Assembly (NCBI GenBank): GCA_025656435.1
Contig: JAHXHT010000097.1
Location: forward strand, 1-8,230
Origin: Candidatus Thiodiazotropha sp. (ex Gloverina cf. vestifex)
Lineage (GTDB): Bacteria; Pseudomonadota; Gammaproteobacteria; Chromatiales; Chromatiaceae
DNA length: 8,230 nt
Reading direction: 5' to 3'
Numbering within the stretch: position 1 is the first letter of the stretch; each line of letters opens with the position of its first letter. The position numbers and the translations under genes were made by a program. Below the pieces are notes generated by a model. The model was not told the origin of the DNA, ran no database searches, and saw only the letters and a program-made list of their open reading frames with translations. Positions 1-7,122 of this stretch are shown one piece after another.

Positions 1-44
1 ACACCCTACACCCTACACCCTACACCCTACACCCTACACCCTAC
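1..44. repeat. Perfect heptanucleotide tandem repeat (ACACCCT, about 6.3 copies)
   Basis: The unit ACACCCT is repeated six times without error, plus two further bases, and runs off the left edge, so the full copy number is unknown. It is not a multiple of three. It ends about 150 bases before the copper ATPase start codon. Arrays of short perfect repeats can change length by slipped-strand replication, so it could vary between isolates. Any effect on expression of the gene downstream is inference. Confidence 0.97.
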
Positions 45-45
45 T

Positions 46-57
46 TATTGATCAATA
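46..57. promoter_or_regulatory. 12-bp perfect palindrome beside the tandem repeat
   Basis: TATTGATCAATA is identical to its reverse complement and begins one base after the heptamer array ends. It contains TTGATCAA, which recalls the two FNR half-sites, but the four-base spacer of an FNR box is missing, so I do not assign it to FNR. It may be an operator for an unknown dimeric regulator or may be chance. Confidence 0.3.
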
Positions 58-109
58 GTTGTGGGGCGTGGCTTGGTGTACCAGGAAGAAGGTAGATCGC
101 TGCGAAAGA

Positions 110-158
110 CTCTCGGCAGGAAAGATGTCACCTCTCAAAACGGCAGCTAGCCAGAGAG
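110..158 (+). other. Possible structured leader upstream of the copper ATPase gene
   Basis: CTCTC at 132-136 can pair with GAGAG at 154-158. Inside it, GGC at 142-144 can pair with GCC at 150-152, giving a two-part hairpin with an unpaired AAAAC on one side. A second CTCTC (110-114) and a second GGCAG (115-119) lie just upstream and repeat parts of the hairpin (GGCAG also at 142-146). Either GGCAG could pair with CTGCC at 168-172, so alternative folds are possible. It matches no riboswitch class I recognise. No transcription start is known, so this may be untranscribed DNA. Confidence 0.25.
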
Positions 159-159
159 C

Positions 160-183
160 GAACGAATCTGCCTGGAATCGTTC
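160..183. promoter_or_regulatory. copA: Dyad GAACGA-N12-TCGTTC just before copA
   Basis: The arms GAACGA (160-165) and TCGTTC (178-183) are perfect inverted repeats 12 bases apart. The right arm touches a possible -10 element, CATAAT (183-188), which lies only eight bases before the start codon. Copper ATPase genes in this group are commonly controlled by the MerR-type regulator CueR, which binds a dyad between -35 and -10. The arms here do not match the known CueR box and no good -35 is visible, so regulation by copper through this dyad is a guess. Confidence 0.3.
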
Positions 184-196
184 ATAATCGTTAAGT

Positions 197-3148
197 ATGA
201 CTGAACAGCAACAGACACCCGCCGAACCCCCTACGCCACGACAAACTTATCGTTTGAGCATCGACGGTATGAGCTGTGGTCACTGTGTGTCCGCGGTAGA
301 GAAGGCAGTTTCGACGGTGCCGGGTGTTGAATCGGTCGAAGTCGATCTGGAGAACAACAGCGCAGAGGTAGTTGGCGGTCTCCCCCATGCGTCGATCGAG
401 GCGATCAAGCAGGCGGGCTACGAGGCCAGACCTATTGCCGAGGTTCCGCAGAGCTGTCCGGTTTCCGATCCTGTCGAATCGATAACCCAGGAGGTTGTCG
501 AGCAGGATCTTGCCGACAGCTATCTGCTGGCGGTCGATGACATGACCTGCGCCAGTTGTGTTTCTGCAGTGGAGCGCGCTATTCGCACCGTGGCAGGTGT
601 GGAGGCTGCATCGGTCAATTTAGTGGAGAAGCGGGCACAGGTGGTGGGTGGTGATCCCCGTGCGGTGGTCAATGCGGTGATCGATCAGGGCTACGATGCC
701 CGCCTCATCGAGACATCCCAGGCCAACGATAATTTACTGTTGCAGATCAATAGTCTACCTGTCGATGAGCAGGAAGCTATCTTGAAAAGTGTACTGGATC
801 GCTTGGATCCCTCAGCAGAATATAGCCAGACGGCTGACAACTGGGAGGTCGATACAACCGTCCATCCGGCAGACTTGCTAATTGGTCTGTCGGAGGCAGG
901 TTGTCAGGCCAGCCTGCAGGAGCGGTTTACCGATCCTTATGCGGAAGAGGCAGCTTCTGCTGCCGCAGAGGTCAGGCGCTCTTGGCAACGGGCATTGCTG
1001 GCAGGGATGGTCGGTGCCGGTCTGATGGTGGCCGAAATGGGCGGTCATACGCCGGCACTGGTGTCGGCAGGCGGTCAGGGATTCTGGCTCGCCATCGCCA
1101 TGATCACACTCTTTGTCATGGGGTTTAGCGGCGGGAATTACTATCGGGGTGCCTGGAAGCAGGCCAAACACCTATCGGCCAATATGGACAGTCTGGTTGC
1201 TCTGGGTACCGGTGCTGCCTGGCTATCCTCCCTGGCCATTGTGCTGCTGCCTGATGGCTCCCTGCTGCGTGGAGAGAAGCTCTATTTCGATGTCTCGGTG
1301 CTGATTCTGGCATTTCTCCAGTTCGGACATGTACTGGAAACCCGGGCCAAGCGAACCACCAGTGAGGCGGTGGGCAGCCTGGTGGGGTTGGCGCCCAAGA
1401 TCGCCTCTGTGGTGCGGCAGGGCAAAGAGGTGTTGCTGCCCGTGTCGCTGCTGCAGGTCGGCGATAAGGTCCGGGTGCGCCCCGGTGAGCGGATCGCCAT
1501 CGATGGAGAGGTAGTCGACGGCCAGGCGAGCCTTGATGAATCGATGTTGACCGGTGAATCGATGCCGGTGGAGAAGCGTACGGGTGACAGTGTGACCGGC
1601 GGTACCATCAACCGTAGCGGTACACTGTTCTTCCAGGTTACGCGTCTCGGTGACGAGACTACGCTGGCGCACATTATCGCCATGGTGCGCCAGGCACAGA
1701 TGAGCAAGCCACCCATTGGGCGGTTGGTGGATAAGATCTCCTCGGTTTTCGTGCCGATCGTTATCCTGATTGCGCTGATCACGTTCGGTGTCTGGCACCT
1801 GGTCGGACTCGAACCGCAGATGCCCTATGCCCTGACGGCAAGCATAGCGATACTCGTGATCGCCTGTCCCTGTGCGCTGGGATTGGCCACGCCGATTGCC
1901 ATTATGGTGGGTACCAGCCGGGCTGCTCAATTGAATGTACTCATTCGCAACAGTGAGGGATTGCAGAGCGCCAGCCGATTGACTCATCTGGTGGTCGACA
2001 AGACAGGCACCCTGACGCTGGGACGACCCAAGGTCACAGCCCTGCATACGGCCTCGGGTGAAGCGGTAAACGATCTAGTCTATTTTGCGGCCAGTGTGGA
2101 GTCTGTCTCTTCTCATCCACTGGCTGAGGCGATCCTCGATCATGCCCGTGAGCACGGTGTTGAACCTGCTCTGGTAAAGGATTTCCGCTCACTCGACGGG
2201 CAGGGAGTCGAAGGACGGGTTGATGAACATCTTGTCCAGTTGGGTGGAAAGCAATATCTGAAAGCATTGGGCATTGATCCTCCAGAGGTATTAGCCCGGC
2301 AGGCGGAGGACGAGGCTGCGCTGGCAGGTACACCGGTCTGGTTGATGATAGACGGGGAACTGAAGGGGCTGATCATCCTTAAGGACCCCCTGCGTTTTGA
2401 TAGCGAAAAAGCCGTTGATTCCTTGTCAAAACAAGGTGTTAAGGTGGTTATGTGCACAGGAGATAACCAGGCGACCGCTCAGGCGGTGGCGCAGTCGCTG
2501 GGTATCGTCGATATCCATAGTGAGGTACTGCCTTCGGAAAAGCTCGAAATTGTGAAGGCCTTGCAGCAGCAGGGATTTCGGGTCGGCATGGTGGGCGATG
2601 GGGTCAACGATGCTCCGGCTCTGGCCCAAGCCGATACCGGTTTCGCTATCGGTAGTGGTACCGATGTGGCGATTCATAATGCCGATATCACCCTGGTTGG
2701 GGACTCACTAATCAATGTGAGCACTGCCATCGCTCTCTCCAGCGCCACCCTGAGAAATATCAAACAGAACCTTTTCGGTGCTTTTATCTATAATGTGATA
2801 GGCATTCCACTGGCGGCAGGCGTGCTCTATCCTTTGACAGGCTGGCTATTGCCCCCCATGTTTGCCAGTGCGGCCATGGCTCTGTCATCGGTCACAGTGG
2901 TGACCAATGCCAATCGATTGCGCTTTTTCCAACCAACCCAACAGGAGAAAAAGTTGTCCACAACGCTTAAAGTTAACGGTATGACCTGCCCGCATTGCGT
3001 CACGAATGTCACCAAAGCCCTTCAGGCAATCCAGGATGTTGAGAGTGCTGATGTGTCACTCGACAGTGCAGAGGCTGTGGTGACCGGGCAGGCAGATAAA
3101 TCCGTCCTCATCGCAGCCGTGAAGTCGGCGGGTTACGAGGCGGAGTAG
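197..3148 (+). CDS. copA: Cu(I)-exporting P1B-type ATPase with an extra C-terminal metal-binding domain
   Basis: This inner-membrane pump exports Cu(I) from the cytoplasm using ATP. Two N-terminal heavy-metal domains carry GMSCGHC (24-30) and DMTCASC (115-121). Residues about 179-241 align with the same fold but lack the CXXC loop. The ATPase core has TGES (452-455), the membrane metal site CPC (557-559), the phosphorylated aspartate in DKTGT (601-605), HP (640-641), TGDN (754-757) and GDGVNDAP (800-807). YN (865-866) and MALSS (894-898) in the last two membrane helices are the Cu(I)-specific pattern. Eight membrane segments can be placed. After a short linker a further domain carries GMTCPHC (928-934), like the copper chaperone CopZ. 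At 983 residues it is longer than usual (about 750-840). An in-frame stop at 185-187 makes the ATG at 197 the first start; it has no clear Shine-Dalgarno. Identity is firm; silver transport as well is possible. Confidence 0.96.
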   Translation: MTEQQQTPAEPPTPRQTYRLSIDGMSCGHCVSAVEKAVSTVPGVESVEVDLENNSAEVVGGLPHASIEAIKQAGYEARPIAEVPQSCPVSDPVESITQEVVEQDLADSYLLAVDDMTCASCVSAVERAIRTVAGVEAASVNLVEKRAQVVGGDPRAVVNAVIDQGYDARLIETSQANDNLLLQINSLPVDEQEAILKSVLDRLDPSAEYSQTADNWEVDTTVHPADLLIGLSEAGCQASLQERFTDPYAEEAASAAAEVRRSWQRALLAGMVGAGLMVAEMGGHTPALVSAGGQGFWLAIAMITLFVMGFSGGNYYRGAWKQAKHLSANMDSLVALGTGAAWLSSLAIVLLPDGSLLRGEKLYFDVSVLILAFLQFGHVLETRAKRTTSEAVGSLVGLAPKIASVVRQGKEVLLPVSLLQVGDKVRVRPGERIAIDGEVVDGQASLDESMLTGESMPVEKRTGDSVTGGTINRSGTLFFQVTRLGDETTLAHIIAMVRQAQMSKPPIGRLVDKISSVFVPIVILIALITFGVWHLVGLEPQMPYALTASIAILVIACPCALGLATPIAIMVGTSRAAQLNVLIRNSEGLQSASRLTHLVVDKTGTLTLGRPKVTALHTASGEAVNDLVYFAASVESVSSHPLAEAILDHAREHGVEPALVKDFRSLDGQGVEGRVDEHLVQLGGKQYLKALGIDPPEVLARQAEDEAALAGTPVWLMIDGELKGLIILKDPLRFDSEKAVDSLSKQGVKVVMCTGDNQATAQAVAQSLGIVDIHSEVLPSEKLEIVKALQQQGFRVGMVGDGVNDAPALAQADTGFAIGSGTDVAIHNADITLVGDSLINVSTAIALSSATLRNIKQNLFGAFIYNVIGIPLAAGVLYPLTGWLLPPMFASAAMALSSVTVVTNANRLRFFQPTQQEKKLSTTLKVNGMTCPHCVTNVTKALQAIQDVESADVSLDSAEAVVTGQADKSVLIAAVKSAGYEAE

Positions 3149-3216
3149 TCCGTTCTCCTGACTTAAGGTTATGCGGGAGATTTCGCCCCGCTACTGACTA
3201 CTGAATGATTTAGCCG

Positions 3217-3528
3217 ATGCAGATAGGGAAGACTCATACACTGCCAGCATTTCCGGTTCCACTGGAGCCGTCTCGCGGGCGTGCGCTCTCCGAGGTCAAT
3301 TCACTTGCCGCCTTGCCGCAGGTTTCCCAGGAAAACAGGCCGACTCGGGCAGTTGATGATATCAAGCAGGCTGAGAGGATGCTGGAGCGCCAACGAGCGA
3401 GTAATACCTATGGTGTATTCGCAGAGGAATCTAACCAACAGAAGGCCGTTGCGGCCTACCAATCGCTACAGCAGAACGACGAGCGGGACTATGTCAGTGA
3501 AGTGTTGGGAATAGATGTCTACGCCTGA
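3217..3528 (+). CDS. Small uncharacterised protein, 103 residues
   Basis: I do not recognise a named family. The protein has no signal peptide, membrane segment or cysteine. The N-terminal third is rich in proline and serine. From about residue 45 it becomes charged and probably helical (DDIKQAERMLERQRA), and it ends in AYQSLQQNDER followed by a hydrophobic tail, VLGIDVYA. From memory, short gammaproteobacterial proteins with such a tail exist, but I cannot check this. It starts 68 bases after copA, on the same strand, and the terminator 34 bases past its stop would serve both, so co-transcription is possible. The ATG at 3217 has no good ribosome binding site, so the start is uncertain. No function can be given. 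Confidence 0.7.
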   Translation: MQIGKTHTLPAFPVPLEPSRGRALSEVNSLAALPQVSQENRPTRAVDDIKQAERMLERQRASNTYGVFAEESNQQKAVAAYQSLQQNDERDYVSEVLGIDVYA

Positions 3529-3561
3529 TTGAGAGAGTGGTGTGGATGGCAGAATGCAATA

Positions 3562-3592
3562 CGCCGGGCACGAGACCCGGCGTTTTTTATTT
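3562..3592 (+). terminator. Intrinsic terminator after the copA block
   Basis: A perfect 7-bp GC stem, CGCCGGG (3562-3568) and CCCGGCG (3576-3582), encloses a seven-base loop and is followed at once by TTTTTTATTT. This is a textbook Rho-independent terminator for + strand transcription. On the opposite strand the stem is not followed by a T run, so it should not act as well for the gene converging from the right. Confidence 0.92.
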
Positions 3593-3607
3593 TAGTGTTA
3601 ACAGACT

Positions 3608-4378
3608 CTAAGTCGTTGCGGGTTGGATGGCATCCTGTATCTTGGCATGAGCGACAATACTGTCGTCCTGACGCAGGGAGTGCTCGATTATATTTTCACC
3701 ACACATGGCTTTGGGCGAGACACCCGCTTCTTTCAGTGCCTCATAGCTTTCGAAGAAGCGCTTCCATGTGATCTTGTATTTTGCTCTCGCTTCCGGGTTG
3801 TTGGTGGCGAGAAATAGACGGTCGATCTGTTTCCACTCCTGGTAACGTTCGCTGTTCTCCATACCCAGTTTATCCAGTCTTGCCTGAGCTTCCACGTGGG
3901 TCAGGCCACTGATCAGCTTACCTTGCATGAAAAGCAGACCTTGACGGACGGTGGTCGTGGGTGGGCGGTTGTTCCACTCTTGCACCTTGTTGGGGTCATC
4001 GAAGAGCTCACGAATCAGGTAGTGAGCCATGGTCTGATTCATCTTATAAGAGTAGGGGATGTTGAAGTGCTTGAGAATATCCACCTGTCGCTCGTCGGGT
4101 GGGGAGAAGAGACCCAGAACATTCATCGCCTGACCCTTTGTCAGTTTTTGTTGCAGGTAGATCCCCCGTTCATCGAGTTCACGCATCAAGGTGTCAGTAG
4201 CCGGTTCGTTCTGCCAAGCTTTTTCGGATTCGGTAGGCAGGTTGATTGCCTGCTCTATCTGTTCCTGGAAGTCGTCGACATTGACCTTTTTGTTCAACAT
4301 AGTATTGATCTTGCTACTCTTGTAAATCAGAAATAGCGCCACCAGTACAAGCACGATGACAAACGAAAAGATTTCCAT
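3608..4378 (-). CDS. Membrane-anchored protein of unknown function with repeated helical modules
   Basis: The 256-residue protein starts with a hydrophobic segment (about 4-19) followed by YKSSK, which fits a single N-terminal membrane anchor with the rest in the cytoplasm. No lipobox or cleavage site is seen. The soluble part appears to hold three related segments of 30-35 residues, near 61-91, 95-129 and 140-172. Each has a helix, a short turn with a basic or polar residue, then a small helix: compare YLQQKLTKGQAMNVLG, FNIPYSYKMNQTMAHYLI and FMQGKLISGLTHVEAQARL. The pattern recalls short helical modules found in some helicase- and phage-associated proteins; this is a weak memory-based likeness. 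There is one cysteine (226). AGGGA at 4386-4390, seven bases before the ATG, supports the start. It lies downstream of lysA on the same strand but 195 bases away, so it is probably transcribed on its own. Confidence 0.85.
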   Translation of the reverse strand: MEIFSFVIVLVLVALFLIYKSSKINTMLNKKVNVDDFQEQIEQAINLPTESEKAWQNEPATDTLMRELDERGIYLQQKLTKGQAMNVLGLFSPPDERQVDILKHFNIPYSYKMNQTMAHYLIRELFDDPNKVQEWNNRPPTTTVRQGLLFMQGKLISGLTHVEAQARLDKLGMENSERYQEWKQIDRLFLATNNPEARAKYKITWKRFFESYEALKEAGVSPKAMCGENIIEHSLRQDDSIVAHAKIQDAIQPATT

Positions 4379-4544
4379 AGGTATATCCCTATCTATTATT
4401 CTTGAAGCCTGAGTATGGCAGTCGGTATAGCTATGGATTGAGAACCACTACTCACAATATGGTTATATGGAAGCTTCGAGAATTAAAGGAGTTTTTGTTG
4501 ATTGAGGGGCTTGGATGTGAGCTTCACTAAGGCAGGCAACCCAT

Positions 4545-4566
4545 GCGTCCGGAGTGAGCCGGGCGC
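4545..4566. repeat. GC-rich inverted repeat just after lysA
   Basis: GCG-T-CCGG (4545-4552) and CCGG-G-CGC (4559-4566) face each other across a six-base loop. In RNA from the + strand the T/G position is a wobble, giving an unbroken 8-bp stem; on the - strand it is a C/A mismatch. It begins eight bases past the lysA stop, where a terminator would be expected, but no T run follows on either strand. It could be an RNA-stabilising end or a REP-like element. Confidence 0.4.
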
Positions 4567-4573
4567 AACGAGA

Positions 4574-5833
4574 TCAGTCTGCGGGTGTGTAGGTATTGGA
4601 TTCGAATGAAAGGGTGGCAAAAAGGTCGTTGAGACGTTCTTCACGGCGTATCAGCTCGACTCTGCCATCCTCTCGCAACAACAGCTCCTTGGGTCTGGGT
4701 TTGCCGTTGTAGTTGAAACCCATGGAGTGGCCATGGGCGCCAGTATCATGGATATAGAGAATATCTCCATCCGCCATCCTCGGCATTGAACGTTGTACGG
4801 CGAACTTGTCGTTGTTCTCGCAGAGCGAACCCACCACATCCACGGTTTCGTCGTTGCCTGTTTTTCCCAACACTGAGATATGGTGGTAGGCCCCATACAT
4901 GCCGGGCCTCATCAAGGATGACATGCAGGAATCGACACCGACATAAGTTCGGTAGATCTCTTTGCGGTTGATGGTCGAGGTGACCAGCACACCATGGGGA
5001 CCGGTCATGTAACGTCCGCTCTCCACACAGAGCTTGGGCATATAACCGTGCTGTTTTTTGAACAGCTCGAACAACTTGTTGATCTCTCGGCCCATGCTGA
5101 CAATATCGAGTGGTTTCTCTTCGGGGCGGTAAGGAATACCCAGGCCCCCGCCAATATTGATGAAGTCGAAAGTGATATCGAGTTCGCTGGAGATCCACTC
5201 CACACGCTCGAGCAGCATGCGCGTGGTTTCCACCATATAAGCATGGTTCAGCTCGTTGGAGGCGAGCATGGTATGCAGACCGAAGCGCTTGGCGCCTCGC
5301 GCCTTGGCTTGTCTATAGGCATCCAGTAGTTGATCGTGAGAGACGCCATATTTTGACTCCACAGGATTTCCAATGATGCTGTTTCCTGTGCGGCGTTCAC
5401 CTGGGTTGTATCGGAAGCAGATCAACTCGGGCATCTCGGGAATCTTGTCGATCAGCGAGATATCATCCAGGTTGAGTATACAACCGCCATCCGCCGCGGC
5501 AGCAGCGAACTCCTTGGGGCTGGTGTTATTGGAGGTGAACATGATTTCCTCACCCCGTGCCCCGATCTGGCGGCTGAGAGCCAACTCGGCAATGGAGCTA
5601 CAGTCGAGACCAAATCCCATGGATTGCATCAGCTTCATCACTGACGGATTGGGCAGTGCCTTGACTGCAAAGTACTCGCGAAAGGACTCCACACCGGCGA
5701 ATGCGTCAATCAGGGCATTACCGGTTTCTCTGATACCCTTCTCGTCATAGAGGTGGAAGGGCGTACCATAGTGCTCGACAATACCTGTGAGCGACTGCTC
5801 GATCCGTGTTGAGAAATCGTTGGATACCGGCAC
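4574..5833 (-). CDS. lysA: Diaminopimelate decarboxylase, divergent clade
   Basis: It removes CO2 from meso-diaminopimelate to give L-lysine, the last step of the pathway, in the cytoplasm. It is a fold-type III PLP enzyme: the PLP lysine is K58 in YFAVKALPNP, the glycine-rich phosphate loop is IGGGLGIPY (227-235), and SLCENNDKFA (336-345) holds the substrate-site cysteine. Several motifs differ from standard LysA: HTMLASNE (187-194) in place of the HIGS block, ESGR (271-274) in place of EPGR, CENND in place of CESGD, and GAHG near 366 in place of GAY. Length (419) is normal. It starts with GTG, sharing one base with the dapL stop (TAGTG), with GAGG seven bases upstream (5841-5844), so translation is probably coupled. 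The pairing with dapL supports DAP as substrate; decarboxylation of another amino acid such as carboxynorspermidine is less likely. Confidence 0.9.
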   Translation of the reverse strand: MPVSNDFSTRIEQSLTGIVEHYGTPFHLYDEKGIRETGNALIDAFAGVESFREYFAVKALPNPSVMKLMQSMGFGLDCSSIAELALSRQIGARGEEIMFTSNNTSPKEFAAAAADGGCILNLDDISLIDKIPEMPELICFRYNPGERRTGNSIIGNPVESKYGVSHDQLLDAYRQAKARGAKRFGLHTMLASNELNHAYMVETTRMLLERVEWISSELDITFDFINIGGGLGIPYRPEEKPLDIVSMGREINKLFELFKKQHGYMPKLCVESGRYMTGPHGVLVTSTINRKEIYRTYVGVDSCMSSLMRPGMYGAYHHISVLGKTGNDETVDVVGSLCENNDKFAVQRSMPRMADGDILYIHDTGAHGHSMGFNYNGKPRPKELLLREDGRVELIRREERLNDLFATLSFESNTYTPAD

Positions 5834-7053
5834 TAGATTGCCTCGCTGATTCTATTCATGGCGTCCTGCACATTCTCAAAACTGTTGAAAGCGCTGATCC
5901 TAACATAGCCTTCGCCACACTTGCCGAAGCCAGCACCTGGTGTACAGACGACACCGGTATTATTCAGCAGTTTGTCGAAAAAGGCCCAGGAGTCGCCCTT
6001 GGCATCGATCCAGATGTAGGGTGAATTCTCACCGCCAATGCAATCGTAGCCGAGGGATTCCATATGCTCACGGACATACTTTGCATTCTTCATGTAATAG
6101 GTGATCAATTCACTGATTTGTGCTTGGCCCGCCTCGCTGTAGACTGCTTCGGCTGCCCGTTGAACCGGATAGGAGACGCTGTTGAATTTTGTGGTGTGGC
6201 GGCGGTTCCACAGGCCATGAATGGAGACGGGCTCGCCACTGGCGGTATAAGCGGTACATGCCTTGGGTACTACCGTGTAGGCACAGCGTGTGCCGGTGAA
6301 GCCTGCATTCTTGGAGAAGCTGCGGAACTCCACGGCTACCTCCTGCGCACCTTCGATCTCGTAGATGGAGCGGGGCAGATTGTCGTCCTGCACGAAGGCC
6401 TCGTAGGCGGCATCGAACAGGATCAGTGCCTTGTTGGCTTTGGCGTAGTCGACCCATGCTTTCAGTTGTGCCTTAGTGGCGGTGGCGCCGGTGGGATTGT
6501 TCGGAAAACAGAGGTAGATCAGATCAACCGGCTCGCTGGGAAGGCCAGGAATGAAACCGTTTTCCTTATTACCCTCAAGATAGACCAGGCCGGTGTAGCG
6601 TCCATCCGCAGCCGCGCCAGTGCGACCCGCCATCACGTTAGTGTCGACATAGACGGGATAGACGGGGTCAGGAATGGCAACACGAATGTCGTTGGCGAAG
6701 ATCTCCTGAAAGTTGCCCGAGTCGCATTTTGCACCATCACTGACGAAGACCTCTTCGGCCTCGATGTTGCAGCCACGGGACTGGAAGTCACCCTTGGCGA
6801 TTGCCTCACGCAGGAAATCGTAACCCTGCTCGGGACCGTAACCGTGAAAGGTACCGTCATTGGCCATCTCGTCGACGGCTGTATGAAAGGCCTCAATGCA
6901 GGCATCCGGCAGGGCGCGGGTGACGTCACCGATACCCAACTTGATAATCTGTTTGTCGGGATTCGCAGTCTGAAACTGTAAAACCCGCTTGGCGATGTCG
7001 GAGAACAGGTAGGAGGCCTGGAGTTTGTTGAAGTTCTCGTTGATCTTGATCAT
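5833..7053 (-). CDS. dapL: LL-diaminopimelate aminotransferase
   Basis: It converts tetrahydrodipicolinate directly to LL-2,6-diaminopimelate with glutamate as amino donor (EC 2.6.1.83), bypassing the three-step succinylase branch (DapD, DapC, DapE). It is a fold-type I PLP aminotransferase of 406 residues, the usual length. SDGAKCD (105-111) is the family's hallmark. NNPTGA (185-190), D214 in LFDAAYEAF, the PLP lysine K248 in SFSKNAGFTGTRC, and the carboxylate-binding R385 in YVRIS are all present, as is Y15 in QASYLFSDI. The ATG has TGAGGTG (7058-7064) upstream at good spacing. It is followed without a gap by lysA, which uses its product after epimerisation, so the function is well supported by context. 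DapL is known chiefly from plants, cyanobacteria, chlamydiae, spirochaetes, Bacteroidetes and some anaerobes; finding it in an apparent gammaproteobacterium is unusual. Confidence 0.95.
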   Translation of the reverse strand: MIKINENFNKLQASYLFSDIAKRVLQFQTANPDKQIIKLGIGDVTRALPDACIEAFHTAVDEMANDGTFHGYGPEQGYDFLREAIAKGDFQSRGCNIEAEEVFVSDGAKCDSGNFQEIFANDIRVAIPDPVYPVYVDTNVMAGRTGAAADGRYTGLVYLEGNKENGFIPGLPSEPVDLIYLCFPNNPTGATATKAQLKAWVDYAKANKALILFDAAYEAFVQDDNLPRSIYEIEGAQEVAVEFRSFSKNAGFTGTRCAYTVVPKACTAYTASGEPVSIHGLWNRRHTTKFNSVSYPVQRAAEAVYSEAGQAQISELITYYMKNAKYVREHMESLGYDCIGGENSPYIWIDAKGDSWAFFDKLLNNTGVVCTPGAGFGKCGEGYVRISAFNSFENVQDAMNRISEAI

Positions 7054-7122
7054 GCTGCACCTCAGGAAATCAGAAAGCGGGCCATTATACAGGGAATGCG
7101 TGTGAGGAGGAGGGTGATCCGG

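Noticed and set aside
1..44. Reading the heptamer array as a CRISPR array or telomere
   Set aside because: There are no spacers, the unit is only 7 bp, and nothing else points to a linear chromosome end.
101..136. Likeness of the copA leader to the 3' part of a glycine riboswitch (CTCTC followed by GGCA)
   Set aside because: The rest of the conserved core is absent and the downstream gene is not one of glycine metabolism.
1223..2047. Open frame of 274 codons on the - strand inside copA
   Set aside because: It is wholly antisense to well-conserved ATPase motifs, and its product is rich in His, Gln and Arg with no domain, as expected for a shadow frame.
3173..3191. GCGGG/CCCGC inverted repeat between copA and the next gene as a terminator
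   Set aside because: There are only five pairs, a nine-base loop and no T run. The strong terminator at 3562 fits better.
3896..4336. Open frame of 146 codons on the + strand opposite the membrane-anchored gene
   Set aside because: It is antisense to a gene with a good start site and membrane anchor, and nothing supports expression.
4486..4530. AAAGGAG on the + strand as the ribosome binding site of a small gene
   Set aside because: The only frame after it starts with TTG and stops after ten codons.
6064..6981. Open frame of 305 codons on the + strand opposite dapL
   Set aside because: It lies entirely against dapL, whose family motifs are intact. No ribosome binding site or recognisable domain is seen.
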